Shown one piece after another: positions 22,729-31,737 of a stretch of DNA of 64,000 nucleotides. The position numbers and the translations under genes are program-made. Source of the stretch: an uncultured Eubacteriales bacterium (GTDB taxonomy: Bacteria; Bacillota; Clostridia; Oscillospirales; CAG-272); assembly GCA_934476315.1 (NCBI GenBank), contig CAKSNQ010000005.1:1-64000 (forward strand). The letters are read 5' to 3'. Every line of letters starts with the position of its first letter. The first letter of the stretch is position 1. A model generated the notes under the pieces. It was not told where the DNA came from. It made no database searches and worked only from the letters and a program-made list of their open reading frames with translations.

Positions 22729-23831
22729 AGGTGCTCCTGTCACCCCTGCCGCTTTTCTTCCTGATTGTGATCGCGGGACTTGCCATCGGGAAAATACGGA
22801 TTTATCACGTCTCGCTTGGAATTGCCGGTATTCTGTTTGCGGCAATTTTTGCCGGTTTTCTCATGAACCGATGGATTTCCGGAGCGCACATTCAAATATT
22901 ACAGAGCGTGCAGGGAACAATGAACACATTGTCAAAGCTCGGCTCGTCCCTGTTCGTCTCTGTCATTGGATTGCAAACCGGGTTCTCCGTCAGAAACCGC
23001 TCCGGTGAGTCGCTTGCTTCCCTGGGGGTAGGCGCCGCGATGAGCACCGCGGGGGTACTTCTTGAGAGGCTGATTTCAGCGCTGGACCCGACGATCCGTG
23101 AGCCGATGCTCCTCGGCGTCCTCTGCGGCGCTCTGACGAGTACACCGGGATTGTCGAGCGTATGCGAATTGATTGACGGGCAAAGCGGGGAAGCGGTCTG
23201 GGGTTATGGGTGTTCCTATTTTTGCGGTGTTTTGTTTGCGGTGATCTTTGCCCGCGCACTGGGCGGGCGGCAAGCCGGGGAACAGCCGAAAAAGAAAACA
23301 CCCGCAACGGAAAGCAAAATCCATCCGGAATGGATTCTTGTCAGCCTTCCGGCACTGCTGGGCGGGATTCTTGGCGAGACTCGTGTGCCGATTCTGAATT
23401 TTTCACTCGGAAGCACCACGTGCACCTTACTCGCCGGGCTGGTGGTCGGCTGTGTTGCCGATCGTAAACAAAACGCACCCCGGTACTCCCGACAGGTGCT
23501 GAATGTGTTCAGAAATATAGGACTGGCGTTTTTCTTCGCGGGAACCGGGTACACCACGGGAACGCAGGCGGTCAACATCTGGGGCAAAGCCGTGATTTAT
23601 GGGGCGTCGATCACCTTGACCGCGATTTTGTGCGGCATACTCCTGTGCCGCCTTGCGGCTTCAAGATTCCGCCTACGCCCCGGATTTGTCATCGCCGGCG
23701 GAATGACGAGTAGTCCCGCATACGGAGCAATCGGCACGGGTGACGACGAGGCTTGCGTGAATCATTTTTCATTTGCCTATTTTGGCGCCATGCTTGCGCT
23801 GATGGTTGCGATTCAGATTATTGGCAGATAA
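22716..23831 (+). CDS. AAE-family (aspartate:alanine exchanger-like) permease
   Basis: 371 residues with about ten membrane spans in two similar halves. GLAIGKIRIYHVSLGIAG (about 22-39) and the later GGILGETRVPILNFSLGS mark the Asp-Al_Ex duplication, and GGMTSSPAYGAIG lies near the end. The large cytoplasmic TrkA-C insert of the classical exchanger is absent and replaced by a short Lys/Thr loop, so it may carry a different small anion or amino acid. It starts inside the phosphoesterase gene, implying coupled translation. The shared terminator with tRNA-Tyr follows 50 nt later. Confidence 0.7.
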   Translation: MPDLKVLLSPLPLFFLIVIAGLAIGKIRIYHVSLGIAGILFAAIFAGFLMNRWISGAHIQILQSVQGTMNTLSKLGSSLFVSVIGLQTGFSVRNRSGESLASLGVGAAMSTAGVLLERLISALDPTIREPMLLGVLCGALTSTPGLSSVCELIDGQSGEAVWGYGCSYFCGVLFAVIFARALGGRQAGEQPKKKTPATESKIHPEWILVSLPALLGGILGETRVPILNFSLGSTTCTLLAGLVVGCVADRKQNAPRYSRQVLNVFRNIGLAFFFAGTGYTTGTQAVNIWGKAVIYGASITLTAILCGILLCRLAASRFRLRPGFVIAGGMTSSPAYGAIGTGDDEACVNHFSFAYFGAMLALMVAIQIIGR

Positions 23832-23880
23832 TTACATTCACTCACAAAAGCACCGCATAGGATCTCGTTCACCGCGGGAG

Positions 23881-23913
23881 AAAAAAAGCACTTGCAACGC
23901 AAGTGCTTTTTTT
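23881..23913. terminator. Bidirectional terminator between permease and tRNA-Tyr
   Basis: GCACTTGC (23888-23895) and GCAAGTGC (23899-23906) around AAC, with seven A before and seven T after. It can end the permease transcript on the plus strand and the tRNA on the minus strand. Confidence 0.88.
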
Positions 23914-23997
23914 GGTGGGAGCGGGTGGATTCGGACCACCGAAGTCAGAGACAACAGATTTACAGTCTGCCCCCTTTGGCCACTCGGGAACGCTCCC
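23913..23997 (-). tRNA. tRNA-Tyr (anticodon GTA), CCA encoded
   Basis: 85 nt, read on the minus strand: acceptor GGGAGCG pairs with CGCTCCC before A-CCA; the anticodon arm has CTGTAAA, giving anticodon GTA; a long class-II variable arm (GTTGTCTCTGACTTC) is present; and the T arm is GGTGG-TCCGAAT-CCACC. All features fit a bacterial tyrosine tRNA. Its 3' end faces the accessory region, the usual orientation of an integration site. Confidence 0.97.
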
Positions 23998-24114
23998 ATA
24001 TTGCGTTTGACCCGCAACAGACGGTATTATATCAAAACAAATCGGATTTGTCAAGCCCTTTTTTCAATATTCTGCATTTATTCGAGAAAATTTTCCGCTT
24101 TCTGCGCAAAACCG

Positions 24115-24143
24115 TGGACATTCGGGCGGAAATGTGGTAAAAT
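24115..24143 (+). promoter_or_regulatory. Promoter of the metallophosphoesterase gene
   Basis: TGGACA, 17 bp, TAAAAT, ending 31 nt before ATG 24175. Confidence 0.6.
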
Positions 24144-24174
24144 GTTGACGGATAAATTTCAGGAGGACTTGTTT

Positions 24175-25011
24175 ATGTCAAGAATTTTGCTCATGTCGGA
24201 TATACATTACTGCGAGCCGGTTTGGTACGGCGTACCATCGGAGACGCGTATGAAGCATATGGTGGAGGCGCTCCGGGGCGAATATGAAAGGGAACCGTTC
24301 GACCTGTTGCTTCTGCTCGGGGATTATTCGCTGGATTTTTGGGTGTACCCACCGTACGGCTCGGTTCTGAATCGCGGAATTTCCTTTACCGAGAAGTTCA
24401 TCCAGGAAGTCTACCCGCTCCTGCCGCCCTGCCCGAAATTCATGATTCCCGGAAACCACGAGCAGTACGGAGAGGAAAACTGGCGTCGACTGACCGGCTT
24501 TTCCCGGCGCACAACGGTTCCGTACGGACGGAATCTGTTTATTCTTCTCGATAATTTTGCCGCCGATCTTGACCCGACCGTGAACAGCGACGGGACATAT
24601 ACCCCAGCGGATGTTGCGTATATCCGGGAGCAGATGGCGGCGCACCCCTCCGACCACGTCTTTCTCTGCGCGCACGAATTCATTCCGGAGGAGGAGAGCG
24701 AGGAGTTCAAGACACTTGTCCGTGAGGACGACCGTATCGTTGCGCTGTTTGCCGGGCATACTCACCTCTCGAAGCCGATCCCGCTCGGCGAGGCGTTCGG
24801 CAACAAATACCTGATCCGCGACGGACAATTCTCGTACTCCAAGGACCTGCCGAACAGCTGTTGGGGATGGCGGGAGATTCGGTTTGAGCCGAACGGACGC
24901 GTGACCACGGCATACATCACGCCGGACAGCGATCTGATTCCCGGAGGAAAGCCCATGCACCATACGGGTGGCAAGCAGGACGCAATGGTGCTGGTGGAGG
25001 CGAACGGCTGA
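24175..25011 (+). CDS. Cytoplasmic calcineurin-like metallophosphoesterase
   Basis: 278 residues from ATG 24175, chosen by the RBS AGGAGG; the frame is open further upstream, but that part crosses the terminator and tRNA. The five metallophosphoesterase motifs are complete: DIHY (near residue 9), LLGDYS, GNHEQY, CAHEF and FAGHTHLS. It has no signal or membrane segment, so it acts in the cytoplasm. Such enzymes hydrolyse phosphomonoesters, phosphodiesters or nucleotides; the substrate is open. It is monocistronic, with its own promoter and a strong hairpin afterwards. Confidence 0.8.
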   Translation: MSRILLMSDIHYCEPVWYGVPSETRMKHMVEALRGEYEREPFDLLLLLGDYSLDFWVYPPYGSVLNRGISFTEKFIQEVYPLLPPCPKFMIPGNHEQYGEENWRRLTGFSRRTTVPYGRNLFILLDNFAADLDPTVNSDGTYTPADVAYIREQMAAHPSDHVFLCAHEFIPEEESEEFKTLVREDDRIVALFAGHTHLSKPIPLGEAFGNKYLIRDGQFSYSKDLPNSCWGWREIRFEPNGRVTTAYITPDSDLIPGGKPMHHTGGKQDAMVLVEANG

Positions 25012-25084
25012 CACAGCCCGATAGCCGATGGACGATAGAAGATAGACGCTAGACGGGCAAACGTCGACCATATACAGACAGAAT

Positions 25085-25125
25085 ACTGGGGTATCGCGCA
25101 GTCGCGCGATACCCCAGTGTGTTTT
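25085..25125 (+). terminator. Terminator after the metallophosphoesterase gene
   Basis: Perfect 15-bp stem ACTGGGGTATCGCGC (25085-25099) with its complement at 25104-25118, tail GTGTTTTTA. Confidence 0.75.
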
Positions 25126-25155
25126 TATCAGCGGCAAAATGTTTGCTGTTTTCTA

Positions 25156-27324
25156 TTACTTTGCGTCCTTGACAAAGTAGAACATTTTCGCGAATTCGTC
25201 GGCGGAGTCGGACGAAACAGCAACGCCGCCGAGCAGTTGCTTGCCGGAGTACTTCTCGCCGCTCTTCCGATCGGTGTAGGTCGCCTCCGGCTCAGCCTGT
25301 GCCAGGACAAGGCGGTATTCCCGGGGCGTCTGTGCCTTGGGTTGCAGGAACGACAGCAGAAACTCTGTCCGGGCATCGTTCACGTAATAGAACGCGGAAA
25401 TGCCACATTCAAACGGATTGAGAAGGCGGTACAAGTCTCCCTCCTCAACCAGATGCGCGTAGGTTCGATATTCCGCGATCTGATTGCGGATGGTCTCACG
25501 GGCAGTTTCGCTGACCGATGAGAAGTCAAACTCATACCCAAAGACACCCTGCGCCGCGACCGCGTAACGGAAGAAGAGCGACCGCGGAACTTCGACGGCG
25601 TTTGAATGGTTGGAGACGTGGCAGCTCATGCAGGCGGCAGGGTAGCCGAGCGAGGTGCCGTACTGAATGAAGGTGCGGCGTTCCGGCGAGGTGTTGTCGC
25701 TGGTCCAGATCTGTGAGCTGTATTTGAGCATTCCGAAGTCAAAACGTCCGCCGCCACCGCTGCAATTTTCGATCATGACGTTCGGGTAAGTATCAACGAA
25801 CCATTGGAACAGCTCGTACAGCCCGAGCATGTAGCGATGCGGGACCTCCATCTGCGCTTCCGGTGGCAGAGCGGGCGAGCCGACCTCGGTGAGATTCCGG
25901 TTGAAATCCCACTTGATATAATCGAGGGAAACGCCCTCAAATGCCTTTGAAAAGACATCTTTGAGATATTTTATCACCTCATGGTTGGAAAAATCAAGTA
26001 CAAGTTGATTTCTGCCAAGGGAACATGCACGTCCTTTGCACTGAAGCACCCAGTCGGGGTGCGAGCGGAACAGATCGCTGTCCGGATTGACCATTTCCGG
26101 TTCGATCCAGATACCGAAACGAAGCGGATATTCCTTGATACGACGGACGCAGGCGGCGAGTCCGTCCGGAAACCGCTCCGGGTTCGGGAACCAATCTCCG
26201 AGCGCGGCACGGTCATTGTAACGCTTGCCAAACCAGCCGTCGTCCATTACCAGCATGTCGGCGCCGCACGCAGCGGCATTTTTCGCGTAATCCAAGATTA
26301 GCTTTTCGTTGATGTCAAAGAACGTTCCTTCCCATGAGTTGAGAACAATCGGATGGTGCTCCCACGGGCAGGGGCGCAGAATGTAACGGCGGGCGAAGCG
26401 GTGATAATTGCGGGAAATTTGCCCGATTCCTTCCGTGGTATAAGACATCAGAGCCTCGGGGGAGAAAAACGCTTCGCCGGGCGCGAGGCGCCAGCGGAAG
26501 CGATCCGGGTTCAGACCGACCTGGATGCGTGTGATTCCGTGCTGATCCACTTCGATGGTATTGCAAAAGTCTCCGCTGTATACAAAGTGGAAGCCGTAGG
26601 TTTCGCCGGATTCCTCCGTCGCGTCCTCAGCAGTCAGCGCGAAAAAGGAATTCAGGGCATGTCCGGTCGCGCCGCGTCGGGAGTCCAGCACCAGCTTGGC
26701 GTGCGGTAGGGGAACGCTCTCAAGATTCCGCTCGTTGACGTGCGAGCCGTGCAGAAGCAGGCATTTGAAGTGACTGTCGGGGATGTCCAGTGACAAGCTC
26801 ATGCCTTTTTCGAGAACGACCGGGGCGTTGCTCTTGTTTTCCAAAATATAATAGCGGGAAATCACATCCGTATCCGGGTAAACGGTGTAGAAAAGGTGAA
26901 CCAGACAATCGGTCACGGTGTCTCGGAGCTGAATTTCCAGCGTCTCGGTGGACACACCGACGGAGGCGAAGGGAAGCCCCTTGATTTCCCGACGCCCCTT
27001 GAAAATGCGGTGGGACTCGTAGGTAAACTGCGTCGCGCAGTCGCCGTTGGCATTGCGGATGCGAATGGCGTCTTCACGGTAGTCGCCGGTATCAAAGCCG
27101 GGGAACTCCTGCATATTTCTGTTCAGTGAAAAGCCGACGCCCAGGTCTGCGGGAAACGGAGAAAATGAGAGACCGGGGAAGCGGTACGGCAGCTCCGGAA
27201 TGTTCTCGGAGTCTCCGTAATAGCGGTGCATCAGGTAGCGGTTGCTCACGATCTCCATGATATAGCGGGTTTTGGATGTGCTGAGAACAAATTGCTGTAC
27301 ATCGGGTAAAAATTGAATCGACAT
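25156..27324 (-). CDS. Alpha-galactosidase, glycoside hydrolase family 36
   Basis: 722 residues, normal for bacterial GH36 (about 730). MDDGWFGKRYND and RFGIWIEPEMV mark the barrel. IKWDFNRN holds the nucleophile Asp near residue 473, and TSDNTS holds the acid/base Asp near 541. CSGGGGRFD between them is the conserved substrate loop. No signal peptide, so it works in the cytoplasm on imported alpha-1,6-galactosides such as raffinose or melibiose. GGAGGG precedes ATG 27324. No transporter gene adjoins it. It is divergent from the SGNH hydrolase gene, leaving a 173-bp intergenic region that should hold both promoters. Confidence 0.93.
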   Translation of the reverse strand: MSIQFLPDVQQFVLSTSKTRYIMEIVSNRYLMHRYYGDSENIPELPYRFPGLSFSPFPADLGVGFSLNRNMQEFPGFDTGDYREDAIRIRNANGDCATQFTYESHRIFKGRREIKGLPFASVGVSTETLEIQLRDTVTDCLVHLFYTVYPDTDVISRYYILENKSNAPVVLEKGMSLSLDIPDSHFKCLLLHGSHVNERNLESVPLPHAKLVLDSRRGATGHALNSFFALTAEDATEESGETYGFHFVYSGDFCNTIEVDQHGITRIQVGLNPDRFRWRLAPGEAFFSPEALMSYTTEGIGQISRNYHRFARRYILRPCPWEHHPIVLNSWEGTFFDINEKLILDYAKNAAACGADMLVMDDGWFGKRYNDRAALGDWFPNPERFPDGLAACVRRIKEYPLRFGIWIEPEMVNPDSDLFRSHPDWVLQCKGRACSLGRNQLVLDFSNHEVIKYLKDVFSKAFEGVSLDYIKWDFNRNLTEVGSPALPPEAQMEVPHRYMLGLYELFQWFVDTYPNVMIENCSGGGGRFDFGMLKYSSQIWTSDNTSPERRTFIQYGTSLGYPAACMSCHVSNHSNAVEVPRSLFFRYAVAAQGVFGYEFDFSSVSETARETIRNQIAEYRTYAHLVEEGDLYRLLNPFECGISAFYYVNDARTEFLLSFLQPKAQTPREYRLVLAQAEPEATYTDRKSGEKYSGKQLLGGVAVSSDSADEFAKMFYFVKDAK

Positions 27325-27436
27325 GGCAAAGCCCTCCCATATATTTCAGAGAAATTATATCAAGAGCGCCAGTAAAAGTCAAGAAAAAATTGAACATTTT
27401 TACGAAGAAGTACTTTTCTTTTTGCGCGGATGGTGA

Positions 27437-27442
27437 TATAAT
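27437..27442 (+). promoter_or_regulatory. Probable -10 element for the SGNH hydrolase gene
   Basis: TATAAT at 27437-27442; the sequence 17 bp upstream (TTTTCT) is a poor -35, so an activator may be needed. Confidence 0.4.
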
Positions 27443-27497
27443 GAGCGCGGAGAAAAATCAAAAATGACAAACGAGAAATCAGATGGAGGAAATTTGT

Positions 27498-28169
27498 ATG
27501 GCACTCATTTTTGACAAGGGCGACCGAATCCTGTTTTTGGGAGATTCCGTGACGGATATGGGGAGCAACAACCCCGTCGGCGAGGGGTTGAATAATTCCC
27601 TTGGCTTCGGATACGTGCGCATGGTGGAGAACCTTCTGTGTTCCGTTTACCCGGAATTGACGCTTCGCGTCACGAACGCAGGCGTGAGCGGAAATACGAG
27701 CCGCGATTTGCTGGCACGTTGGGAACGCGACGCGATTGCCCTCAAGCCGCAATGGGTCAGCATCTGCATCGGCATCAACGATGTCTGGAGACGCTTTGAC
27801 GTCCCGAGCCTGACCGAGCTGGCAGTACCGCCCGAGGAGTATGAAAAGAACGTCGAGCAGATGATCGTCTCGATCAAGGATCAGGTCAAGGGCATTTATT
27901 TGCTGTCGCCGTATTACATGGAACCGAATCCGCAGGATGAGATGCGTGCTTACATGGACCAATACGGAGCCATCTGCCGCCGTCTCGCGGAAAAGTATCA
28001 GCTCACCTTCATTGACCTGCAGGAGATGTTCGACCGTTATTTCCGCTTCAAGCACTCCGCTTATATTGCGTGGGACCGCGTTCATCCGAATCAGATTGGC
28101 GCCACGTTGATTGCAAGAGAATTCCTACACCATTGCGGATTTGACTACGAGCACAAAGCCGAAATTTGA
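27498..28169 (+). CDS. SGNH/GDSL hydrolase
   Basis: 223 residues from ATG 27498; an ATG at 27483 overlaps the RBS GGAGG. Block I is LFLGDSVTDMG with the catalytic Ser near residue 14. The Gly block is NAGVSGNTSRDL, the Asn block is IGINDVW, and block V is WDRVHPNQIG with Asp and His. This is a complete SGNH esterase/deacetylase of the lysophospholipase-L1 type without signal peptide. Next to an alpha-galactosidase it may deacetylate oligosaccharides, as some carbohydrate esterases do; that is inferred from context. Confidence 0.87.
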   Translation: MALIFDKGDRILFLGDSVTDMGSNNPVGEGLNNSLGFGYVRMVENLLCSVYPELTLRVTNAGVSGNTSRDLLARWERDAIALKPQWVSICIGINDVWRRFDVPSLTELAVPPEEYEKNVEQMIVSIKDQVKGIYLLSPYYMEPNPQDEMRAYMDQYGAICRRLAEKYQLTFIDLQEMFDRYFRFKHSAYIAWDRVHPNQIGATLIAREFLHHCGFDYEHKAEI

Positions 28170-28263
28170 GCCTGCTCAAACTTATAAAAGGAGTTTTTTA
28201 ATCTCTTACGCCGTGCATACGACAATGTTTTGCAAGTTTTGATGTTAAATTATTCATTTTTGA

Positions 28264-28292
28264 TTGACAATCTCTCTTATTTGTGCTATACT
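28264..28292 (+). promoter_or_regulatory. Promoter of the citrate/aconitase/IDH operon
   Basis: TTGACA, 17 bp, TATACT, 45 bp before ATG 28337. Confidence 0.75.
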
Positions 28293-28336
28293 GTCAACTA
28301 TAGAAGCGCATTTTCTGAGAGAAAGAGGTTGTCATC

Positions 28337-29728
28337 ATGATAGAAATATCAAAAAAGTCAAATCTGTTGGAGCAAAAGTCGTACCGCTACCAGTTGCAGG
28401 ACGTCGCCGAGCCGAATCTGTACCGGGACATTTATCCCTACGACGAGGTTCCCAAGGTGGCGTTCAACCACCGCCGCGTTCCGATGAATATGCCCTCGGA
28501 GATATGGATCACCGACACCACGATGCGCGACGGGCAACAGTCGCAGGAGCCGTACACGGTAAAACAGATTGTTGATCTTTACCGTCTGATGTCGCGGCTT
28601 GGCGGTCCCAAGGGAATCATCCGCCAGACCGAATTTTTTATTTACAGTCAAAAGGATAGAGAAGCTCTGGAGGCGTGCCGCGATCTCGGCTTGCGCTTCC
28701 CGGAGATCACGACGTGGATTCGCGCGAAGCGCGAGGATTTCAAACTGGTCAAGGATCTTAAGCTCAAGGAGACGGGCATTCTTGTCAGCGCGTCGGACTA
28801 CCACATTTTCAAAAAAATGAATATGACGCGGCGCGAGGCGATGAATTATTATCTCAAAACCGTCGGCGACGCGTTTGAGGCAGGAATCATCCCCCGGTGC
28901 CACCTGGAGGATATCACGCGGGCGGATTTCTACGGCTTTGTCGTCCCGTTTGTCAATGAACTGATGCGGATGAGCGCCGACGCCAAGATTCCCGTCAAAA
29001 TCCGTGCGTGCGATACGATGGGTTACGGCATCCCGTTCACCGAAGTTGCGCTGCCGCGTAGCGTTCCCGGTATTATTTACGGCTTACAGCATTATTCGGA
29101 CGTCCCCAGTGAACAGCTGGAATGGCACGGTCATAACGATTTCTGCAAGGCGGTGACAAACGCGTCTACCGCATGGCTGTTCGGCGCCTGCGCGGTCAAC
29201 TGTTCCTTACTCGGCATCGGTGAGCGGACGGGCAACATCCCGCTGGAGGCGATGGTGTTCGAGTACGCGTCGTTGCGCGGCTCGTTTGACGGCATGGACC
29301 CGACGGCGATTACCGATATTGCCCGGTATTTTCACGATGAGATCGGGTATAACATCCCGAACATGACGCCGTTCGTCGGACGCGATTTCAACGTGACGCG
29401 CGCGGGAATCCACGCCGACGGACTGATGAAGGACGAAGAAATTTACAATATTTTCGATACCAAGAAGATTCTCAACCGCGGCGCCGGCGTTATGGTTTCC
29501 AAAACCTCGGGACTGGCGGGAATCGCTTACTGGATCAACCAGAACTACGGGCTGGAGGGGGAAGACAAGATTGATAAGCGTGACCCCCTGGTCGAAGAGT
29601 TGAAGGCGTGGGTCGATGCGGAATACGACAACGGGCGGCTGACCTCGCTTTCGGCAAACGAGCTGGAGCATAAGATCGGCGAGCTTGCCGGGGATCGCTT
29701 TTCCGGGCAACACCACAAGAGCATTTAA
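28337..29728 (+). CDS. Probable Re-citrate synthase (isopropylmalate-synthase family)
   Basis: 463 residues. WITDTTMRDGQQSQ (about 55-68) is the metal- and acyl-CoA-site signature of the isopropylmalate/homocitrate synthase barrel, and EWHGHNDF with the GERTGN loop completes it. The C-terminal LeuA allosteric domain is absent. In Clostridium kluyveri and relatives a protein of this family and length makes citrate with Re stereochemistry from oxaloacetate and acetyl-CoA. Genes for aconitase and isocitrate dehydrogenase follow directly, which strongly favours that role over homocitrate or isopropylmalate synthesis. The product feeds 2-oxoglutarate and glutamate formation. Start ATG 28337 follows GAAAGAGG. 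Confidence 0.8.
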   Translation: MIEISKKSNLLEQKSYRYQLQDVAEPNLYRDIYPYDEVPKVAFNHRRVPMNMPSEIWITDTTMRDGQQSQEPYTVKQIVDLYRLMSRLGGPKGIIRQTEFFIYSQKDREALEACRDLGLRFPEITTWIRAKREDFKLVKDLKLKETGILVSASDYHIFKKMNMTRREAMNYYLKTVGDAFEAGIIPRCHLEDITRADFYGFVVPFVNELMRMSADAKIPVKIRACDTMGYGIPFTEVALPRSVPGIIYGLQHYSDVPSEQLEWHGHNDFCKAVTNASTAWLFGACAVNCSLLGIGERTGNIPLEAMVFEYASLRGSFDGMDPTAITDIARYFHDEIGYNIPNMTPFVGRDFNVTRAGIHADGLMKDEEIYNIFDTKKILNRGAGVMVSKTSGLAGIAYWINQNYGLEGEDKIDKRDPLVEELKAWVDAEYDNGRLTSLSANELEHKIGELAGDRFSGQHHKSI

Positions 29729-29775
29729 TCCGCCCGGGCGAGAAAACACATGTGGAAAGGAACGGAATCAAGACA

Positions 29776-31713
29776 ATGGGCTTGACCATCGCACAAAAAA
29801 TTATTAAGGCGCACCTTCTTTCCGGGGAAATGATACCCGGACATGAGATTGCGCTTCGTATGGATCAGACGCTGACGCAGGACGCGACGGGAACCATGGC
29901 GTATCTGGAATTTGAGGCAATCGGAATCCCGCGGGTGCGCACGGAACTGAGCGTCGCCTACGTGGACCACAACACTCTCCAATCCGGCTTTGAAAACGCC
30001 GATGACCATCGGTATATTCAGTCTGTCGCAAAAAAATACGGAATCCGCTTTTCGCGTCCCGGTAACGGTATTTGCCACCAGGTACATCTGGAACGCTTCG
30101 GAATTCCGGGGAAAACGCTGATCGGCTCGGACAGCCACACCCCCACGGGCGGCGGTATCGGAATGCTCGCGTTTGGCGCGGGCGGAATGGACGTTGCCGT
30201 TGCCATGGGCGGCGGTGCTTACTACATCACGATGCCGAAAATGCTGAAGGTCAATCTCCGCGGCAAGCTGTCGCCGTGGGTCAGTGCCAAGGACGTCAGC
30301 CTGGAAATTTTGCGGATTCTGTCCGTCAAGGGCGGCGTCGGCTACATCATTGAATGGGGCGGCGAGGGCATTGCAACGTTGACCGTTCCGGAACGCGCGA
30401 CCATCACCAACATGGGGACGGAATTGGGCGCAACCACGTCTATTTTCCCGTCGGACGACGTTACCCGCGCCTTTTTGAAGGCACAGGGGCGCGAGCAGGA
30501 TTACGTGCCGCTGTCGAGCGACGCAGACGCGGTTTATGACCGCCAGATCGACATTGATCTGTCCACGCTGAAACCCCTGCTGGCTTGCCCGCACAGTCCC
30601 GACAATGTCAAGAGCGCGGAGGAACTGAGCGACGTCAAGGTCGATCAGGTGTGTATCGGCTCCTGTACCAACTCGTCGCTGCGTGATATGCTGCGCGTTG
30701 CCGCCATTCTCAAAGGCAAAAAGATCGCCGATTCTGTGAGCCTTTCCGTCTCGCCCGGCTCCCGCCAGGTTTTGAGCATGCTGGCGGATTGCGGCGCACT
30801 GTCCGATATTCTTTCGTCCGGCGCCCGGGTTCTGGAATGTGCTTGCGGTCCTTGCATCGGCATGGGCTTCTCGCCGAATTCCGGCGGCGTCTCCCTGCGT
30901 ACCTTCAATCGGAATTTCGAGGGAAGAAGCGGGACGCGGGACGGACAGGTCTACCTGGTTTCTCCCGAGGTCGCGGCGGCGTCCGCTCTGACGGGGCACA
31001 TCACCGACCCGCGGACACTGGGGGCGTACCCGGAGATTTCCATGCCCGACGCCTTCAAAATCAATGACTCGGCAGTGCTGATGCCCGCGGACGCGGATGA
31101 GGCGGCAAACGTCGAGGTTCTGCGCGGTCCCAATATCAAACCTTTCCCGAGCCCCATTCCGTTGGCGGACACGATCAAGGCTCCGCTGACGCTGAAGGTC
31201 GGCGACAACATCACGACCGACCACATCATGCCGGCGGGCGCGAAAATTCTGCCGTACCGCTCCAATATTCCGTACCTGTCGAAGTTCTGTTTTGCCGTCT
31301 GTGACGAAACCTTTGCGGAACGCGCGATGGCGGCAGGGCAGTCGATTATTGTCGGCGGGGTCAACTATGGACAGGGTTCCTCGCGCGAGCACGCGGCGCT
31401 GGTGCCTCTTTACCTGGGTGTGCGTGCTGTGGTGGTTAAAAGCTTCGCGCGGATTCACGTGGCAAACCTTATCAACGCGGGAATCCTGCCGCTGACCTTT
31501 GCCGATCCGGAGGACTATGAGCTTTTGGCGCAGGGCGATGAGTTGGTGTTGGAAAATATTATGGAATCGCTGGATAGCGGTGAATTCACTTTGACCGATA
31601 CAACCAATAGTAGAAAAATAAAACTGCGTGGAGACTTTACGGAGCGACAGAAGGCGATGTTGCGTGCCGGCGGGCTTTTGACGTATACCCGTGACGCGGA
31701 AAACAGGAAATGA
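29776..31713 (+). CDS. acn: Aconitate hydratase
   Basis: 645 residues from ATG 29776; a GTG at 29752 is in frame but lies on the RBS. The [4Fe-4S] cysteines are in CIGSCTNSS and CACGPCIGMGF, the substrate loop is IGSDSHTPTGGG (about 115-126), and the swivel domain carries NYGQGSSREHA and RIHVANLINAGILP. Length and motif order are those of the shorter clostridial/thermotogal aconitase type. It isomerises citrate to isocitrate between the products of its two neighbours. It overlaps neither but sits within 50 nt of both. Confidence 0.92.
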   Translation: MGLTIAQKIIKAHLLSGEMIPGHEIALRMDQTLTQDATGTMAYLEFEAIGIPRVRTELSVAYVDHNTLQSGFENADDHRYIQSVAKKYGIRFSRPGNGICHQVHLERFGIPGKTLIGSDSHTPTGGGIGMLAFGAGGMDVAVAMGGGAYYITMPKMLKVNLRGKLSPWVSAKDVSLEILRILSVKGGVGYIIEWGGEGIATLTVPERATITNMGTELGATTSIFPSDDVTRAFLKAQGREQDYVPLSSDADAVYDRQIDIDLSTLKPLLACPHSPDNVKSAEELSDVKVDQVCIGSCTNSSLRDMLRVAAILKGKKIADSVSLSVSPGSRQVLSMLADCGALSDILSSGARVLECACGPCIGMGFSPNSGGVSLRTFNRNFEGRSGTRDGQVYLVSPEVAAASALTGHITDPRTLGAYPEISMPDAFKINDSAVLMPADADEAANVEVLRGPNIKPFPSPIPLADTIKAPLTLKVGDNITTDHIMPAGAKILPYRSNIPYLSKFCFAVCDETFAERAMAAGQSIIVGGVNYGQGSSREHAALVPLYLGVRAVVVKSFARIHVANLINAGILPLTFADPEDYELLAQGDELVLENIMESLDSGEFTLTDTTNSRKIKLRGDFTERQKAMLRAGGLLTYTRDAENRK

Positions 31714-31737
31714 TGTGGGGAGGTTGAAAAAATCAAC

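Noticed and set aside
23806..24174. N-terminal extension of the metallophosphoesterase frame
   Set aside because: It would run through a bidirectional terminator and antisense to tRNA-Tyr; the RBS and motif positions place the start at 24175.
29725..31458. 577-codon open frame antisense to aconitase, and similar long antisense frames (such as 1001-2464)
   Set aside because: They mirror the codon pattern of well-identified genes, lack RBS and have no family features.
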